Positions 55,459 through 63,778 of a DNA stretch of 64,000 nt are shown here, one piece after another (within the stretch, counting starts at the first letter, position 1; each line of letters begins with the position of its first letter). Below the pieces are notes generated by a model. It searched no databases. It worked only from the letters and a program-made list of their open reading frames with translations, and was not told the origin of the DNA. The stretch lies in contig JBEKYC010000020.1 in NCBI GenBank assembly GCA_049511415.1, forward strand, positions 1 to 64,000, given 5' to 3'. The position numbers and the translations under genes were made by a program. The DNA comes from Bog-159 sp049511415 (GTDB taxonomy: Bacteria; Acidobacteriota; Terriglobia; Bryobacterales; Bryobacteraceae).

Positions 55459-56661
55459 ATGTCCTTCGCGTTGATTCTCGGCAGCATGTTCGCTCTCTTT
55501 CTTGCAAGCCAGATCTACTGGTTCACACGGGCGCGACATCGGTTGGGGCTTCTGACAACTAACCGGCGCACCCGGTGGCTGGTGACGGCCGCGGTCGCGG
55601 CGGTGTACATTGCAGTGCTTCTGCTTAATTTCGGCGTCTTCGCGCGGCGTTACAGTCCCACGCGGCTCACCTGGTACGACGCGCTGGTTTCGGCGCCCTT
55701 CGCCTGGTGGGTCACCAGTTCGCTGCTGGCCTTTCTGATCGCAATCCTGGTTTGGCCCGTGCGGCGGTTGGCGCGAAGGAGCGCGCCCGGCTCACCGGGC
55801 CGGCGGCAGTTTCTGGAACGGACCGCAACGGCGGCGGTCGCGGCGCCGTTCGTGGCGGGCGCTTACGGCCTCTTCTACGGCCGGCTCAATCTGCAAATCA
55901 CGCGTCAGCCCATCCGGCTGGCGCGGTTACCCAAATCATTCGCCGGATTTCGCATCGCACAACTTTCCGATATTCATATCGGGCCGTTTATGAGCGAAAG
56001 CGAGATCCGGAAGATCGTCCAGATCGCTAACGGCCTGAAACCCGATCTGTTTGCGCTCACGGGCGACTTTGTCACCTGGGACCCGTCCACACAACAAGCC
56101 GTCGTTAATGCAATGGCCGGACTGCATGCACCCTTTGGCCTTTTTGGTTGTTTGGGGAACCACGAAGCCTGGTCGGGCACCGAAGATTCCATCACCCGAT
56201 TGTTTCAACAGGCCGGGGTCCGCATCCTCCGGCGCGAACGCGTACCCGTCGCGGTTGGGGGTAACAGCCTGAACCTGATCGGGGTTGATTTCGAGACGCA
56301 TCGTCACATGGGCCCGGCCAATGACAAGTTTGTCCATCGCTATCTGGAAGGCGTGGAAAGTCTGGTGGCACGGGATGCGGTCAATATTCTGATGAGCCAC
56401 AATCCGGACACGTTCGACCGGGCGGCAGAGATGGGCATCGACCTGAGCCTGGCGGGCCATACGCACGGCGGCCAACTCGCGCTGGAGTTTGTCAGCCCGC
56501 AGATTGCTCCCAGCCGCCTAGTAACGCCATATGTCGCGGGTTGGTTTCAAAAGCCGGGAGGCCAACTGTACGTCAATCGCGGCATCGGGACTATCGGCGT
56601 CCCCATGCGCGTTGGCGCACCCCCGGAGATTACGGTCTACGAGTTAGTCAGGGATGTGTAG
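55459..56661 (+). CDS. Membrane-anchored metallophosphoesterase (calcineurin family, YkuE/YaeI-like)
   Basis: 400 residues. The ATG at 55459 has GGGG 3-6 bases upstream, which is close. Four N-terminal hydrophobic helices (about 3-20, 38-60, 70-100) and then RRQFLERTATAAVAAPFVAGAYG, a Tat-like signal or fourth anchor, put the catalytic domain outside the cytoplasm. Metallophosphoesterase motifs are complete: LSDIHIGPF, LTGDFVTWD, LGNHEAW, MSHNPDTFD and LAGHTHGGQ. Homologues remove phosphate or cleave pyrophosphate bonds in lipids (for example UDP-diacylglucosamine or undecaprenyl pyrophosphate), which fits a lipid neighbourhood; substrate not shown. Its 3' end overlaps the convergent TolC gene by 14 bases. 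Confidence 0.9.
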   Translation: MSFALILGSMFALFLASQIYWFTRARHRLGLLTTNRRTRWLVTAAVAAVYIAVLLLNFGVFARRYSPTRLTWYDALVSAPFAWWVTSSLLAFLIAILVWPVRRLARRSAPGSPGRRQFLERTATAAVAAPFVAGAYGLFYGRLNLQITRQPIRLARLPKSFAGFRIAQLSDIHIGPFMSESEIRKIVQIANGLKPDLFALTGDFVTWDPSTQQAVVNAMAGLHAPFGLFGCLGNHEAWSGTEDSITRLFQQAGVRILRRERVPVAVGGNSLNLIGVDFETHRHMGPANDKFVHRYLEGVESLVARDAVNILMSHNPDTFDRAAEMGIDLSLAGHTHGGQLALEFVSPQIAPSRLVTPYVAGWFQKPGGQLYVNRGIGTIGVPMRVGAPPEITVYELVRDV

Positions 56662-58501
56662 GCGCAGAGACTACGCCGGTAAGTGCCTCGTCGAGAGAGA
56701 TATTGTTCTTCTCGAGAGTCTCGCCCAGCACCTGGTCCATCGACACGCGCGCGTGCGCATAAGCTGAAAGGCTGGTGAGTTCGGCAAGTTGCGCGGTCAC
56801 GGAAGCCCGCTGATCGATGATGATGTCGTTGAAAGTGGAAATGCCGTAGGAGAATTTCTTGCGATCTTCGGCGAGGATCTCATCTTGCAAAGCCCGCGTA
56901 TCGCGGGTCGCGGAGTAACGTGCGCGCGACTGCCGCAACGCGCTCAACTGATTCGAAATATCCACCACGATCTGGTTTGTGTCGCGCTGGCTGCTGACTT
57001 CCGACTGGCGGAATTCCAATTGATCGATACCGTAGTCGCCTTGCGCCTGCCGGTTCTTGAGAGGAATGGAGAGGCCCAGGGAGCCGGCCTCATTGGGAAA
57101 GTCGCGCCGGAAGATCTGTTTGAGCGCCGTGCCATATCCTCCCACGAAGTACGGATTGGCCTCGAATTGGGCCGCACCCGACGCGCCGCGATTATAGGCC
57201 TGCGCCTGCACCGTCAAGGTCGGCAAGAGCGGATTCTCCGTCCCGGCGAGAGACATCCTTTGTGTTTGATTCCGAAAGTTTGAGACCGCCACGTCCGGCC
57301 GTTTCTTCATGGCAGTCGCGACCAGCTCGCGCAAGGGCGGCAGATCGTCCGCCGCTGGGACTTCGAAGCGGTCGAGGGTCACGATGCCCGCGGCTTCTAT
57401 CTCGGGATCCATCGTGCGCGTGATGGCATCCTTCAGCATGCCTTCTCGTTGGCTCACACCGTACTGTGCCACCACCAGATCATGCGCGCGGCTGGCAGCC
57501 TCGGCCTCCGCGCGCGGCAGTTCCACGCGCGGCATGGCGCCCGCGGCGATCTCTTTACGTGTGTCATCCAGGAATTTTTGCGTCATTTCCAGCGCACGCT
57601 GCCTGATCTTCAGTTCGTCGTTGGCATTTACCAAGTCCCAGTAAAGAAACAGGACGCTGGCGGTCAGGTTAAGCAATTGGGAACGGAAGTCCTCGCGAGA
57701 CGCCATGGTATTGACTTGCGCGATGCGGATGAAGCGGTCGTTCAGTTTGACGCCAAAGCCCTGTAGCAGATTGTGCCGGATCGCGACGCTCATATAAGGA
57801 CCCCTTTGCGGCTCCAGGCTGTCGGACGGGGCATTTTCGTTCAGGTATTGTTCATAATCCGTGACCCTGACATAGCCGCCGCTCAAGAGCCCCTCCTGCA
57901 CAAAGGTGCTATAAGCGCGGATGGTCTGGATGAGAGCGGGCGTCTGGCTGACTACCGCATTGGATTGCGGCTGGCTCAAGTGCTCGAAGGTGGTGGAGTT
58001 CTGCAAAACGGGATCCAGGTTCGGCGTCACTACGCCAATCTGTTGGATGGTGGCTCCCCCTGAGTTGCCGCTGCTGGATCCGCCTCCGCTGGTGGACAGG
58101 CCCGCGGCCGCGATACTGCCGTTGACGCCCAGCCCGTTGTCGACGCTGGCCACCTGCGCGGCGGCGTTAGGAACACCGCGTAGCGGGCCGCCTGCCTTTT
58201 GCCGTTCGAGTGCGGATTGCGCCAGCAGCGGTCCGTAGCGATCGATCTCCAGATTGAGATTGTTTTCGATGGCCAGCGCCAGTGTATCCTGCACAGTCAG
58301 GTATAACCTGCCGGCCCGCAGCAGATCATGCAGCCGCTGCGAATTCCTCAGGCGGATACCGGCCACTGTCGGCGGCGCATAAGAGCGTATAGGAGCTATC
58401 AAGTGCGGCTTTTCGATGGCATACTGGGAGTCCTGCGCGGAGCACACGGATACCGCGCTAAGAAGGATCAAACAGTTCCTGGAGCGGCGCCGAGCCCTCA
58501 T
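56648..58501 (-). CDS. TolC-family outer-membrane protein (second of tandem pair)
   Basis: 617 residues from the ATG that overlaps the stop of the upstream paralogue. Signal peptide (about 1-22). Two outer-membrane-efflux-protein halves with long coiled helices: LTVQDTLALAIENNLNLEIDRYGPLLAQ, LLNLTASVLFLYWDLVNANDELKIRQRALEMTQKFLDDTRKEIAAG, and the second half from about 380 with QAQGDYGIDQLEFRQSEVSSQRDTNQIVVDISNQLSALRQSRARY. A Gly/Ser-rich insert (about 118-150) is unusual for TolC. TolC proteins trimerise to form exit ducts for pumps or type I secretion. No RND, MacA or ABC partner is near, so the pump must be elsewhere. Confidence 0.9.
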   Translation of the reverse strand: MRARRRSRNCLILLSAVSVCSAQDSQYAIEKPHLIAPIRSYAPPTVAGIRLRNSQRLHDLLRAGRLYLTVQDTLALAIENNLNLEIDRYGPLLAQSALERQKAGGPLRGVPNAAAQVASVDNGLGVNGSIAAAGLSTSGGGSSSGNSGGATIQQIGVVTPNLDPVLQNSTTFEHLSQPQSNAVVSQTPALIQTIRAYSTFVQEGLLSGGYVRVTDYEQYLNENAPSDSLEPQRGPYMSVAIRHNLLQGFGVKLNDRFIRIAQVNTMASREDFRSQLLNLTASVLFLYWDLVNANDELKIRQRALEMTQKFLDDTRKEIAAGAMPRVELPRAEAEAASRAHDLVVAQYGVSQREGMLKDAITRTMDPEIEAAGIVTLDRFEVPAADDLPPLRELVATAMKKRPDVAVSNFRNQTQRMSLAGTENPLLPTLTVQAQAYNRGASGAAQFEANPYFVGGYGTALKQIFRRDFPNEAGSLGLSIPLKNRQAQGDYGIDQLEFRQSEVSSQRDTNQIVVDISNQLSALRQSRARYSATRDTRALQDEILAEDRKKFSYGISTFNDIIIDQRASVTAQLAELTSLSAYAHARVSMDQVLGETLEKNNISLDEALTGVVSAPTHP

Positions 58502-60417
58502 TTGGGCACCTCCCGCTTGGCCGGCTCGGACGCTGAATCCGGTATCACCGAATCGCGGCTGACACGTCCGGCAACGGCCTCCTGCATGGAGATATGATTC
58601 ACGTCCAGAGTCCGCCCCATGGCCATGTCGAAAGTAATTCTGGCGTGCGTGTAGTTGGCCATGGCCTGTACCTCGGCGTCCTCGTCATTGGCCAGATCTC
58701 TTTGCGTCTGGATCACGAGCGTGACGCTGGAGACGCCGTGCTGAAACCGGTTCTCTTCGTCCTTGAGACTTTGTTCCGCCAGCCTGCGGGTGTCGACGGC
58801 GGTTTCGTAGCGCGCGCGCGCCTGCTGCACGCCGATGATCGCGGTCTTCACGTCGACGGTCACCTGGTTCGCGGCGCGTTGCAGTTTGAGCTCGGCCTGC
58901 CGCAGTTGCAGTTGATCGGTTACATAGTCAGCTTGTGCCTGCCGGTTGCGGAATGGAATATTCAACGTGAATCCCGCCGAGTAATTCGGAAAGTCGCGGC
59001 GGAAAACCTGCGCCAGAGCATTACCCGTTCCGCCCACAAAGTACGGATCCGGAATGCCGCAACAATTGTTATAAAGCGGGTTCGCGGGACCGCTCAGGCC
59101 GTTATTCGTAAGTTCCATGAAAGCCTGCAAACTAGGCAGCAAGGCGTTGCGCGTGCCCCGGATGGCGATCTTCTGGCTATCGATATTGATGCGGTCCTGC
59201 TCGATCTCCACCCGGTTCCCCATGGCCTCCGGAAGCAATTCCACGAGCGGTTTCAGGTCGTCGGATGCGGGCACTTCGATGGCGTTCAGCGGCACGATAT
59301 GCACCTCGTCCAGCCAGGTGCTGGCCATGGCATTGCGGCTCAACGCATTCTTCAGAACAATCTCCTGCTGCTGCACGTTCGTTTGGGAGAAGAGCAGATC
59401 CTGCTTGCTGACGGAAACCTGAGCCGCCGCGCGGGTCACCTCCACTGCCGGCAACGAGCCGATCTTGACCATCTTCTGATCATCGTCATAGAGCTTCTGC
59501 GACGTCGCCAGCGCGCGTTCCTTGATTCGCACGGCGTCGACGAAACTGACCAGATCCCAATACAGATTGAGCGCCGCAGAAACCGTGGTGGCAACTTGCA
59601 GCTTCAGTTGCAGGTTGCCCACTTTCATATTGTTCTTGGCGATTCGAATATCCCGGTTATTGACGCCGATGCGGAATCCCTGCAGAAGCGGCTGATTGAT
59701 TTGCAAATCGAGAAAGCCGGTAATGGAGGGGTTAAAGAGATTGGCCGGACTGTTCTGCAGACTGTGGGTATCGGAAAAGGTGAGCTGCGCGGATGTGCCG
59801 GTGATGAACTGCTGATAGTATTGAAAAACGGTCTGCCGGTAGTCGGTCGTCAAGGCCGCGGTTTCATCCAGCAACTGATTCGTCAGCGGCGTGGTATTGT
59901 GCCCCGCAAACTCGCCCACATAGAGTTGCGGGTCCAGATTGGGAGGCACCGGACCGATCTGAGTGACAATGCCGCCGCCCGAACTCAAACCGCCGCCGCC
60001 GGCCAGTCCATTGGCATTGACGCTGATTCCGGCGGTGCTAACGCTGGTCGGCCCGGCGGCAATCGGTGTATCCACGGAGCGCAGAAGACCGCCACCCTCG
60101 GTCCGGCGCAATACTTCACGCGCCAGGAGGGGGCTATAGCGTTGCACCGCGATATCGAGGTTGTTTTCCAAGACCAATGCAATCACGTCCTGCACCGACA
60201 AGTAGAGATTCCCGGCGCGAACCAGCGACTCCAAGCGCGGCGTGTTCGACAGCCGCGCCGGCGATACCACGCGCTTTTCCAGGTGAAACGGACGCAAAAT
60301 CGGGCCGATTACCGGCGGCGGCTTGGGGGCCTCAATGGAGACTTCCGATGTCTGTGCGAGGGCGCTCGAACTCAAACAGGCCCACAGCAGGGCCGATGCA
60401 TTCCTGAAGCGGTTCAT
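58498..60417 (-). CDS. TolC-family outer-membrane protein (first of tandem pair)
   Basis: 639 residues with signal peptide (MNRFRNASALLWACLSSSALAQ). It shares architecture and many positions with the next gene: GNLYLSVQDVIALVLENNLDIAVQRYSPLLAREVL, an internal Gly/Ser-rich insert near residues 130-150, YWDLVSFVDAVRIKERALATSQKLYDDDQKMVKIG, and NRQAQADYVTDQLQLRQAELKLQRAANQVTVDVKTAIIGVQQARARYE in the second half. The two are tandem duplicates joined by a 4-base overlap and likely form hetero- or homotrimeric outer-membrane channels. No periplasmic adaptor or inner-membrane pump is encoded nearby. Transcription starts in the 163 bases shared with the divergent oxidoreductase gene. Confidence 0.9.
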   Translation of the reverse strand: MNRFRNASALLWACLSSSALAQTSEVSIEAPKPPPVIGPILRPFHLEKRVVSPARLSNTPRLESLVRAGNLYLSVQDVIALVLENNLDIAVQRYSPLLAREVLRRTEGGGLLRSVDTPIAAGPTSVSTAGISVNANGLAGGGGLSSGGGIVTQIGPVPPNLDPQLYVGEFAGHNTTPLTNQLLDETAALTTDYRQTVFQYYQQFITGTSAQLTFSDTHSLQNSPANLFNPSITGFLDLQINQPLLQGFRIGVNNRDIRIAKNNMKVGNLQLKLQVATTVSAALNLYWDLVSFVDAVRIKERALATSQKLYDDDQKMVKIGSLPAVEVTRAAAQVSVSKQDLLFSQTNVQQQEIVLKNALSRNAMASTWLDEVHIVPLNAIEVPASDDLKPLVELLPEAMGNRVEIEQDRINIDSQKIAIRGTRNALLPSLQAFMELTNNGLSGPANPLYNNCCGIPDPYFVGGTGNALAQVFRRDFPNYSAGFTLNIPFRNRQAQADYVTDQLQLRQAELKLQRAANQVTVDVKTAIIGVQQARARYETAVDTRRLAEQSLKDEENRFQHGVSSVTLVIQTQRDLANDEDAEVQAMANYTHARITFDMAMGRTLDVNHISMQEAVAGRVSRDSVIPDSASEPAKREVPK

Positions 60418-60580
60418 TGTGTAGGCAAGGCATGGGCAATTGCGCTTCCATTGATTATTGGAGAGGCCACACTATTTGCGCTGACGGCGGTGTCCGCTTG
60501 TGGGACCGGCTGTTCGCTTTCACGACGTTACCAACACCGCCTGCGCCACGCGATATTCTGAACAGCGGAGAGCATTCGAA

Positions 60581-61918
60581 ATGCGCACACCATTTTCCCG
60601 CCGCCAATTTCTACAAACCGGCGGCGCCAGCGGTGCCATCCTGCTGGCTCCCCAAGCCATCCGTGCGGCCCGCCCCGCCGCCAGCGACCACGTCCGTTTC
60701 GGCATGATCGGCATCGGCATGCAAGGCTCCGGTTTGCTCGGCGCCGCCGTTACCCTTCCCGGTGTCGAGTGTGTGGCGGCCGCGGATCTTTACGATGGGC
60801 GCCACACGCTGGCCCGGGAGATCACGGGGAACGCGAATCTGCCCACTACCCGCCGCTACCAGGAGCTGCTGGAACGCAAGGATATCGACTGCATCGTCGC
60901 CGCAGTGCCCGATCATTGGCATAAGCGAGTCGTAGTGGACGCCTGCAACGCGGGCAAGGATATCTATTGCGAGAAACCCATGTCGCATGCCGCCGAGCAG
61001 GGTTTCGAAATGGTGGCGGCCGCCCAGACCAACCGCCGCATCGTGCAGATCGGGTCGCAGCGGGTCAGCTCCGTCCTCTGCGCCAAAGCGCGCCAACTCT
61101 ATCATGAGGGCGCCATCGGCGTGGTGGAGATGGTGGAGCTGACCTTGGGACGCAATGATCCGACCGGCGCCTGGGAATATCCGCCGCCGCTGGATCTTTC
61201 GCCCGCCAATCTGGATTGGGACACCTGGCTGAACGACGCGCCCAAGATCGCCTTCGATAAATTTCGCTTCGCCCGCTGGCGCTGCTGGAAGGAGTATGGC
61301 ACAGGCGTAGGCGGCGACCTGATGGTCCACCTGATCAGCGGCATGCTGTTCACGCTCGGCTGGAACGAAGCGCCGCGCTCGGCGCAGGCCTTGGGCGGGG
61401 TCTTCCGCTGGAAAGACGGCCGCAACATGCCGGACCTGCACGCCGTGCTGTTCGACTACCATGGCACCCCAGTCTATGTGCGGCTGGGCTTGGGCACGGA
61501 GACACCCGAACTGGCGCGCTTCATGGGTCCCAAGGGCATCCTGGACGCCAACGGCGGAGAATTACGGCACTCGCCGCAGCGCGGGGTGGATACCTCGCCG
61601 AGTTATTACTCGAGCGGCTTCCCTTCTAAGATGCGCGCGGAATACGTGCAACAGTGGGAGGCTGAGCATCAGATAACACCCGGCCATGAGCCGTTAATGG
61701 ATGAGACGGTCTACCGCGGAAACGATTGGGACGACGTGCGGCCGCACCTGTGGAATTTCTTTCAAGCGGTGAAGAGCCGCAAACCAGTGGCCGAGGACGC
61801 CGTGTTCGGCAATCACGCAGCCATAGCCTGCCACATGGCCAATGAATCTCACTTCCGAAACAAGCCGGTCTATTGGGACGAAACCGCGCACCGCATTATG
61901 GACCAGCCGCGCGGCTAA
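60581..61918 (+). CDS. Tat-exported Gfo/Idh/MocA-family oxidoreductase
   Basis: 445 residues from the ATG at 60581 (CGGAG about 11 bases upstream). Twin-arginine signal MRTPFSRRQFLQTGGASGAILLAP. A Rossmann fold with GMIGIGMQGSGLLGAAV, and the EKP motif in DIYCEKPMSHAAEQG; the catalytic-type motif GVGGDLMVHLISGM follows in the alpha/beta substrate domain. NAD(P)-dependent sugar or inositol oxidoreductases of this type are exported fully folded with bound cofactor. A secreted glycoside-processing role is common in Acidobacteria and Planctomycetes, but the substrate here is unknown. Divergent from the TolC pair and convergent with the DUF4097 gene. Confidence 0.92.
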   Translation: MRTPFSRRQFLQTGGASGAILLAPQAIRAARPAASDHVRFGMIGIGMQGSGLLGAAVTLPGVECVAAADLYDGRHTLAREITGNANLPTTRRYQELLERKDIDCIVAAVPDHWHKRVVVDACNAGKDIYCEKPMSHAAEQGFEMVAAAQTNRRIVQIGSQRVSSVLCAKARQLYHEGAIGVVEMVELTLGRNDPTGAWEYPPPLDLSPANLDWDTWLNDAPKIAFDKFRFARWRCWKEYGTGVGGDLMVHLISGMLFTLGWNEAPRSAQALGGVFRWKDGRNMPDLHAVLFDYHGTPVYVRLGLGTETPELARFMGPKGILDANGGELRHSPQRGVDTSPSYYSSGFPSKMRAEYVQQWEAEHQITPGHEPLMDETVYRGNDWDDVRPHLWNFFQAVKSRKPVAEDAVFGNHAAIACHMANESHFRNKPVYWDETAHRIMDQPRG

Positions 61919-61925
61919 AGCCGCA

Positions 61926-62864
61926 TTAAAGTTTCATCAGCCGGATGCTGCCGTTCGACGTGCTTAATTCGATCGCTGGGCCGCCCGAACCGATTTTGCC
62001 CTCCAAGCGATGCTTGTCGAACGTGCCTTGGGCACTGACGTCAAACTCGGTTGAGATCGACGAGTTGCTGGCATGCGCATTTACGTTCGCTGCCACGTGC
62101 TCGGGCAGGTGGAGGGTGATGCCGCCATTCGAAGTGGAAGCGTGAATCTCGTTCTGGTCGTAAGACTCCATGGTCAATTCGATCGGGCCGTTGGAGGTTT
62201 CCAGTTTGATCGGCCGGCCGCCTTCGGGCTTCGCCAGCCGCACTTGGATGCCGCCGTTGGAAGTGTCGGCCTCAATCGAACCATGTACATCCTCGGCACG
62301 CACGCGTCCATTGGTGGTATGCAATGCCGCGCTGCCATCCAGGTTTTGCACTTCGATCCCGCCATTGGAAGTCTGTACGTCGAGGCTCCCGCGCAGGTTT
62401 TCCGCGCGGACGCCGCCGTTGGAAGTTTTCAGCCGAGCCTGCCCTTCCACATCCACCGCATGAATGGACCCATTGGAGCTGACGATGCGCTCCAACTCGG
62501 TCCGCCGCGGGACCTTGATAATATACTTGGCGCCCATGTTGCCGCGCCGTTCCGACGGTCTCACCGTTCGAATGCTGACGGCATTCGTCGAATGGTCGAT
62601 TTCGATCTTCAGCGCGTCCCGCAATTCCGGCGTGCGCGCGTACTTGGTGCCGCTGATATCCACCGTGTCTTGATCCCATCCCGAAATCTCCACGGAACCA
62701 TTCGAATTGTCGACCGCTAAACGCCCGCCGGGTTGTAACGGATAGCTGTAATGAAAGTCCTGGGTGTAGCGTTCCGAGCCGCCGATGTCCAGATCCTCGA
62801 TATCGCATCCCACGCACGCGAGCAGGCCGGCGGCTACCGGCAGAATCAGCATGTGGCTTCGCAT
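61926..62864 (-). CDS. DUF4097 beta-solenoid lipoprotein
   Basis: 312 residues from the ATG at 62864 (GAGG about 9 bases upstream). A lipoprotein signal (MLILPVAAGLLACVGC, Cys in LLAC or CVGC) is followed by a long DUF4097-type solenoid of about ten turns with the TSNGGIxVxxLxGS pattern: SNGSVEISGWDQDTVDISG, LKTSNGGVRAENLRGSLDVQTSNGGIEVQNLDGS, ADTSNGGIQVRL. A right-handed beta helix is expected, anchored in the outer or inner membrane by lipid. Such proteins are often encoded near anti-sigma or stress genes, but none are seen here. Function unknown. Confidence 0.88.
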   Translation of the reverse strand: MRSHMLILPVAAGLLACVGCDIEDLDIGGSERYTQDFHYSYPLQPGGRLAVDNSNGSVEISGWDQDTVDISGTKYARTPELRDALKIEIDHSTNAVSIRTVRPSERRGNMGAKYIIKVPRRTELERIVSSNGSIHAVDVEGQARLKTSNGGVRAENLRGSLDVQTSNGGIEVQNLDGSAALHTTNGRVRAEDVHGSIEADTSNGGIQVRLAKPEGGRPIKLETSNGPIELTMESYDQNEIHASTSNGGITLHLPEHVAANVNAHASNSSISTEFDVSAQGTFDKHRLEGKIGSGGPAIELSTSNGSIRLMKL

Positions 62865-62922
62865 AGAGCACCTCACAGGGCTAGATACGAGCATAGCGAT
62901 GGGATTGTTCCCATGAACCAGA

Positions 62923-63708
62923 CTAGCGCCGCAGCCATTGCCCCTGGGCCATGGCCCTCTCCACATGGCGAAAGTTCCCGATATCCTCGGCCGGATTGGC
63001 GAACAGCAGCAGCAAATCCGCCTGCTTGCCAGGCTCTATGGTCCCCGCCTGATCCAGAGTGTGCAGAGCTATAGCGCCGTTACGTGTGGCTGCCACCAGC
63101 ACATCCATGGGCGAGATCCCGGCCGCCACCAGCATCTCCATTTCGCGGTAGATATCGCCGGACGCGCCCACCGCGATGAGAACACCGTTATCTGCCAGTC
63201 GTTTGGTATTGCGTTTCGCCATTGCCAGGCGGGCGGCGTCCTGTTCATCGGAAAGCATTGGGATAAAGACGATTCGTAAATCGCGCAGGCGCACAATGAA
63301 CCCGGAATCGATCGCGTCGGTGTCGCGGATCATGTGCAGGCAAGCCGTGGCGCCGGCATCCACCGCCGCGCGAACGTCTCGCAAAGAGGCAACCTTGGGA
63401 ATCGCCAAATTCACCTTCAGGGCTTCTTGGGCCACATTAATTGGCGCCGGCGCCAGAAACTTGCCACGGCCATCGATCTTCTCCGCCTCCGGTGGAACCG
63501 GCAAACTGTCGCGCGGACCCGCTGCCCGGATGCGTCCGCTCTCCAGCGTCACCACGGAATCGGAGATCGGCGGACCGCCGGTGCCATCTATCAGGATCGC
63601 GCCTATAATCGACACAACAGCCGGTTGGTCCGGCGGCTTGCAACCGGTTATCAACAGGCTGAGCGGGATCAGAGCGCAGGCGCAAAACACAAGGCGGCGA
63701 GGCGTCAA
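62923..63708 (-). CDS. Amidohydrolase-like lipoprotein lacking the metal-binding HxH motif
   Basis: About 261 residues if started at the TTG at 63708, which gives a clean lipoprotein signal (MTPRRLVFCACALIPLSLLITGC). An ATG at 63741 is the in-frame alternative. The body follows imidazolonepropionase-type amidohydrolases: SIIGAILIDGTGGPPISDSVVTLESGRIRAAG at the start, ATRNGAIALHTLDQAGTIEPGKQADLLLLFANP at the end. The catalytic HxH after the first strand (normally PGLIDAHVH) reads LAPAPINVA, and the later metal Asp in GVLIAVGASGD is not evident. The protein is about 150 residues shorter than active relatives. Frame is intact, so it may be a non-enzymatic paralogue; an early stage of decay is the alternative. 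Confidence 0.7.
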   Translation of the reverse strand: MTPRRLVFCACALIPLSLLITGCKPPDQPAVVSIIGAILIDGTGGPPISDSVVTLESGRIRAAGPRDSLPVPPEAEKIDGRGKFLAPAPINVAQEALKVNLAIPKVASLRDVRAAVDAGATACLHMIRDTDAIDSGFIVRLRDLRIVFIPMLSDEQDAARLAMAKRNTKRLADNGVLIAVGASGDIYREMEMLVAAGISPMDVLVAATRNGAIALHTLDQAGTIEPGKQADLLLLFANPAEDIGNFRHVERAMAQGQWLRR

Positions 63709-63778
63709 GGCACCATCATAGCAACCAGATCGTTCGTGCATTCGGACAGGGATTGCGGCTTCGCCTCTGAGCTTTCGA

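Noticed and set aside
58594..60561. A 655-codon forward frame
   Set aside because: Antisense to the TolC-family gene, no domain, and no ribosome-binding site; a shadow of GC-rich codon usage.
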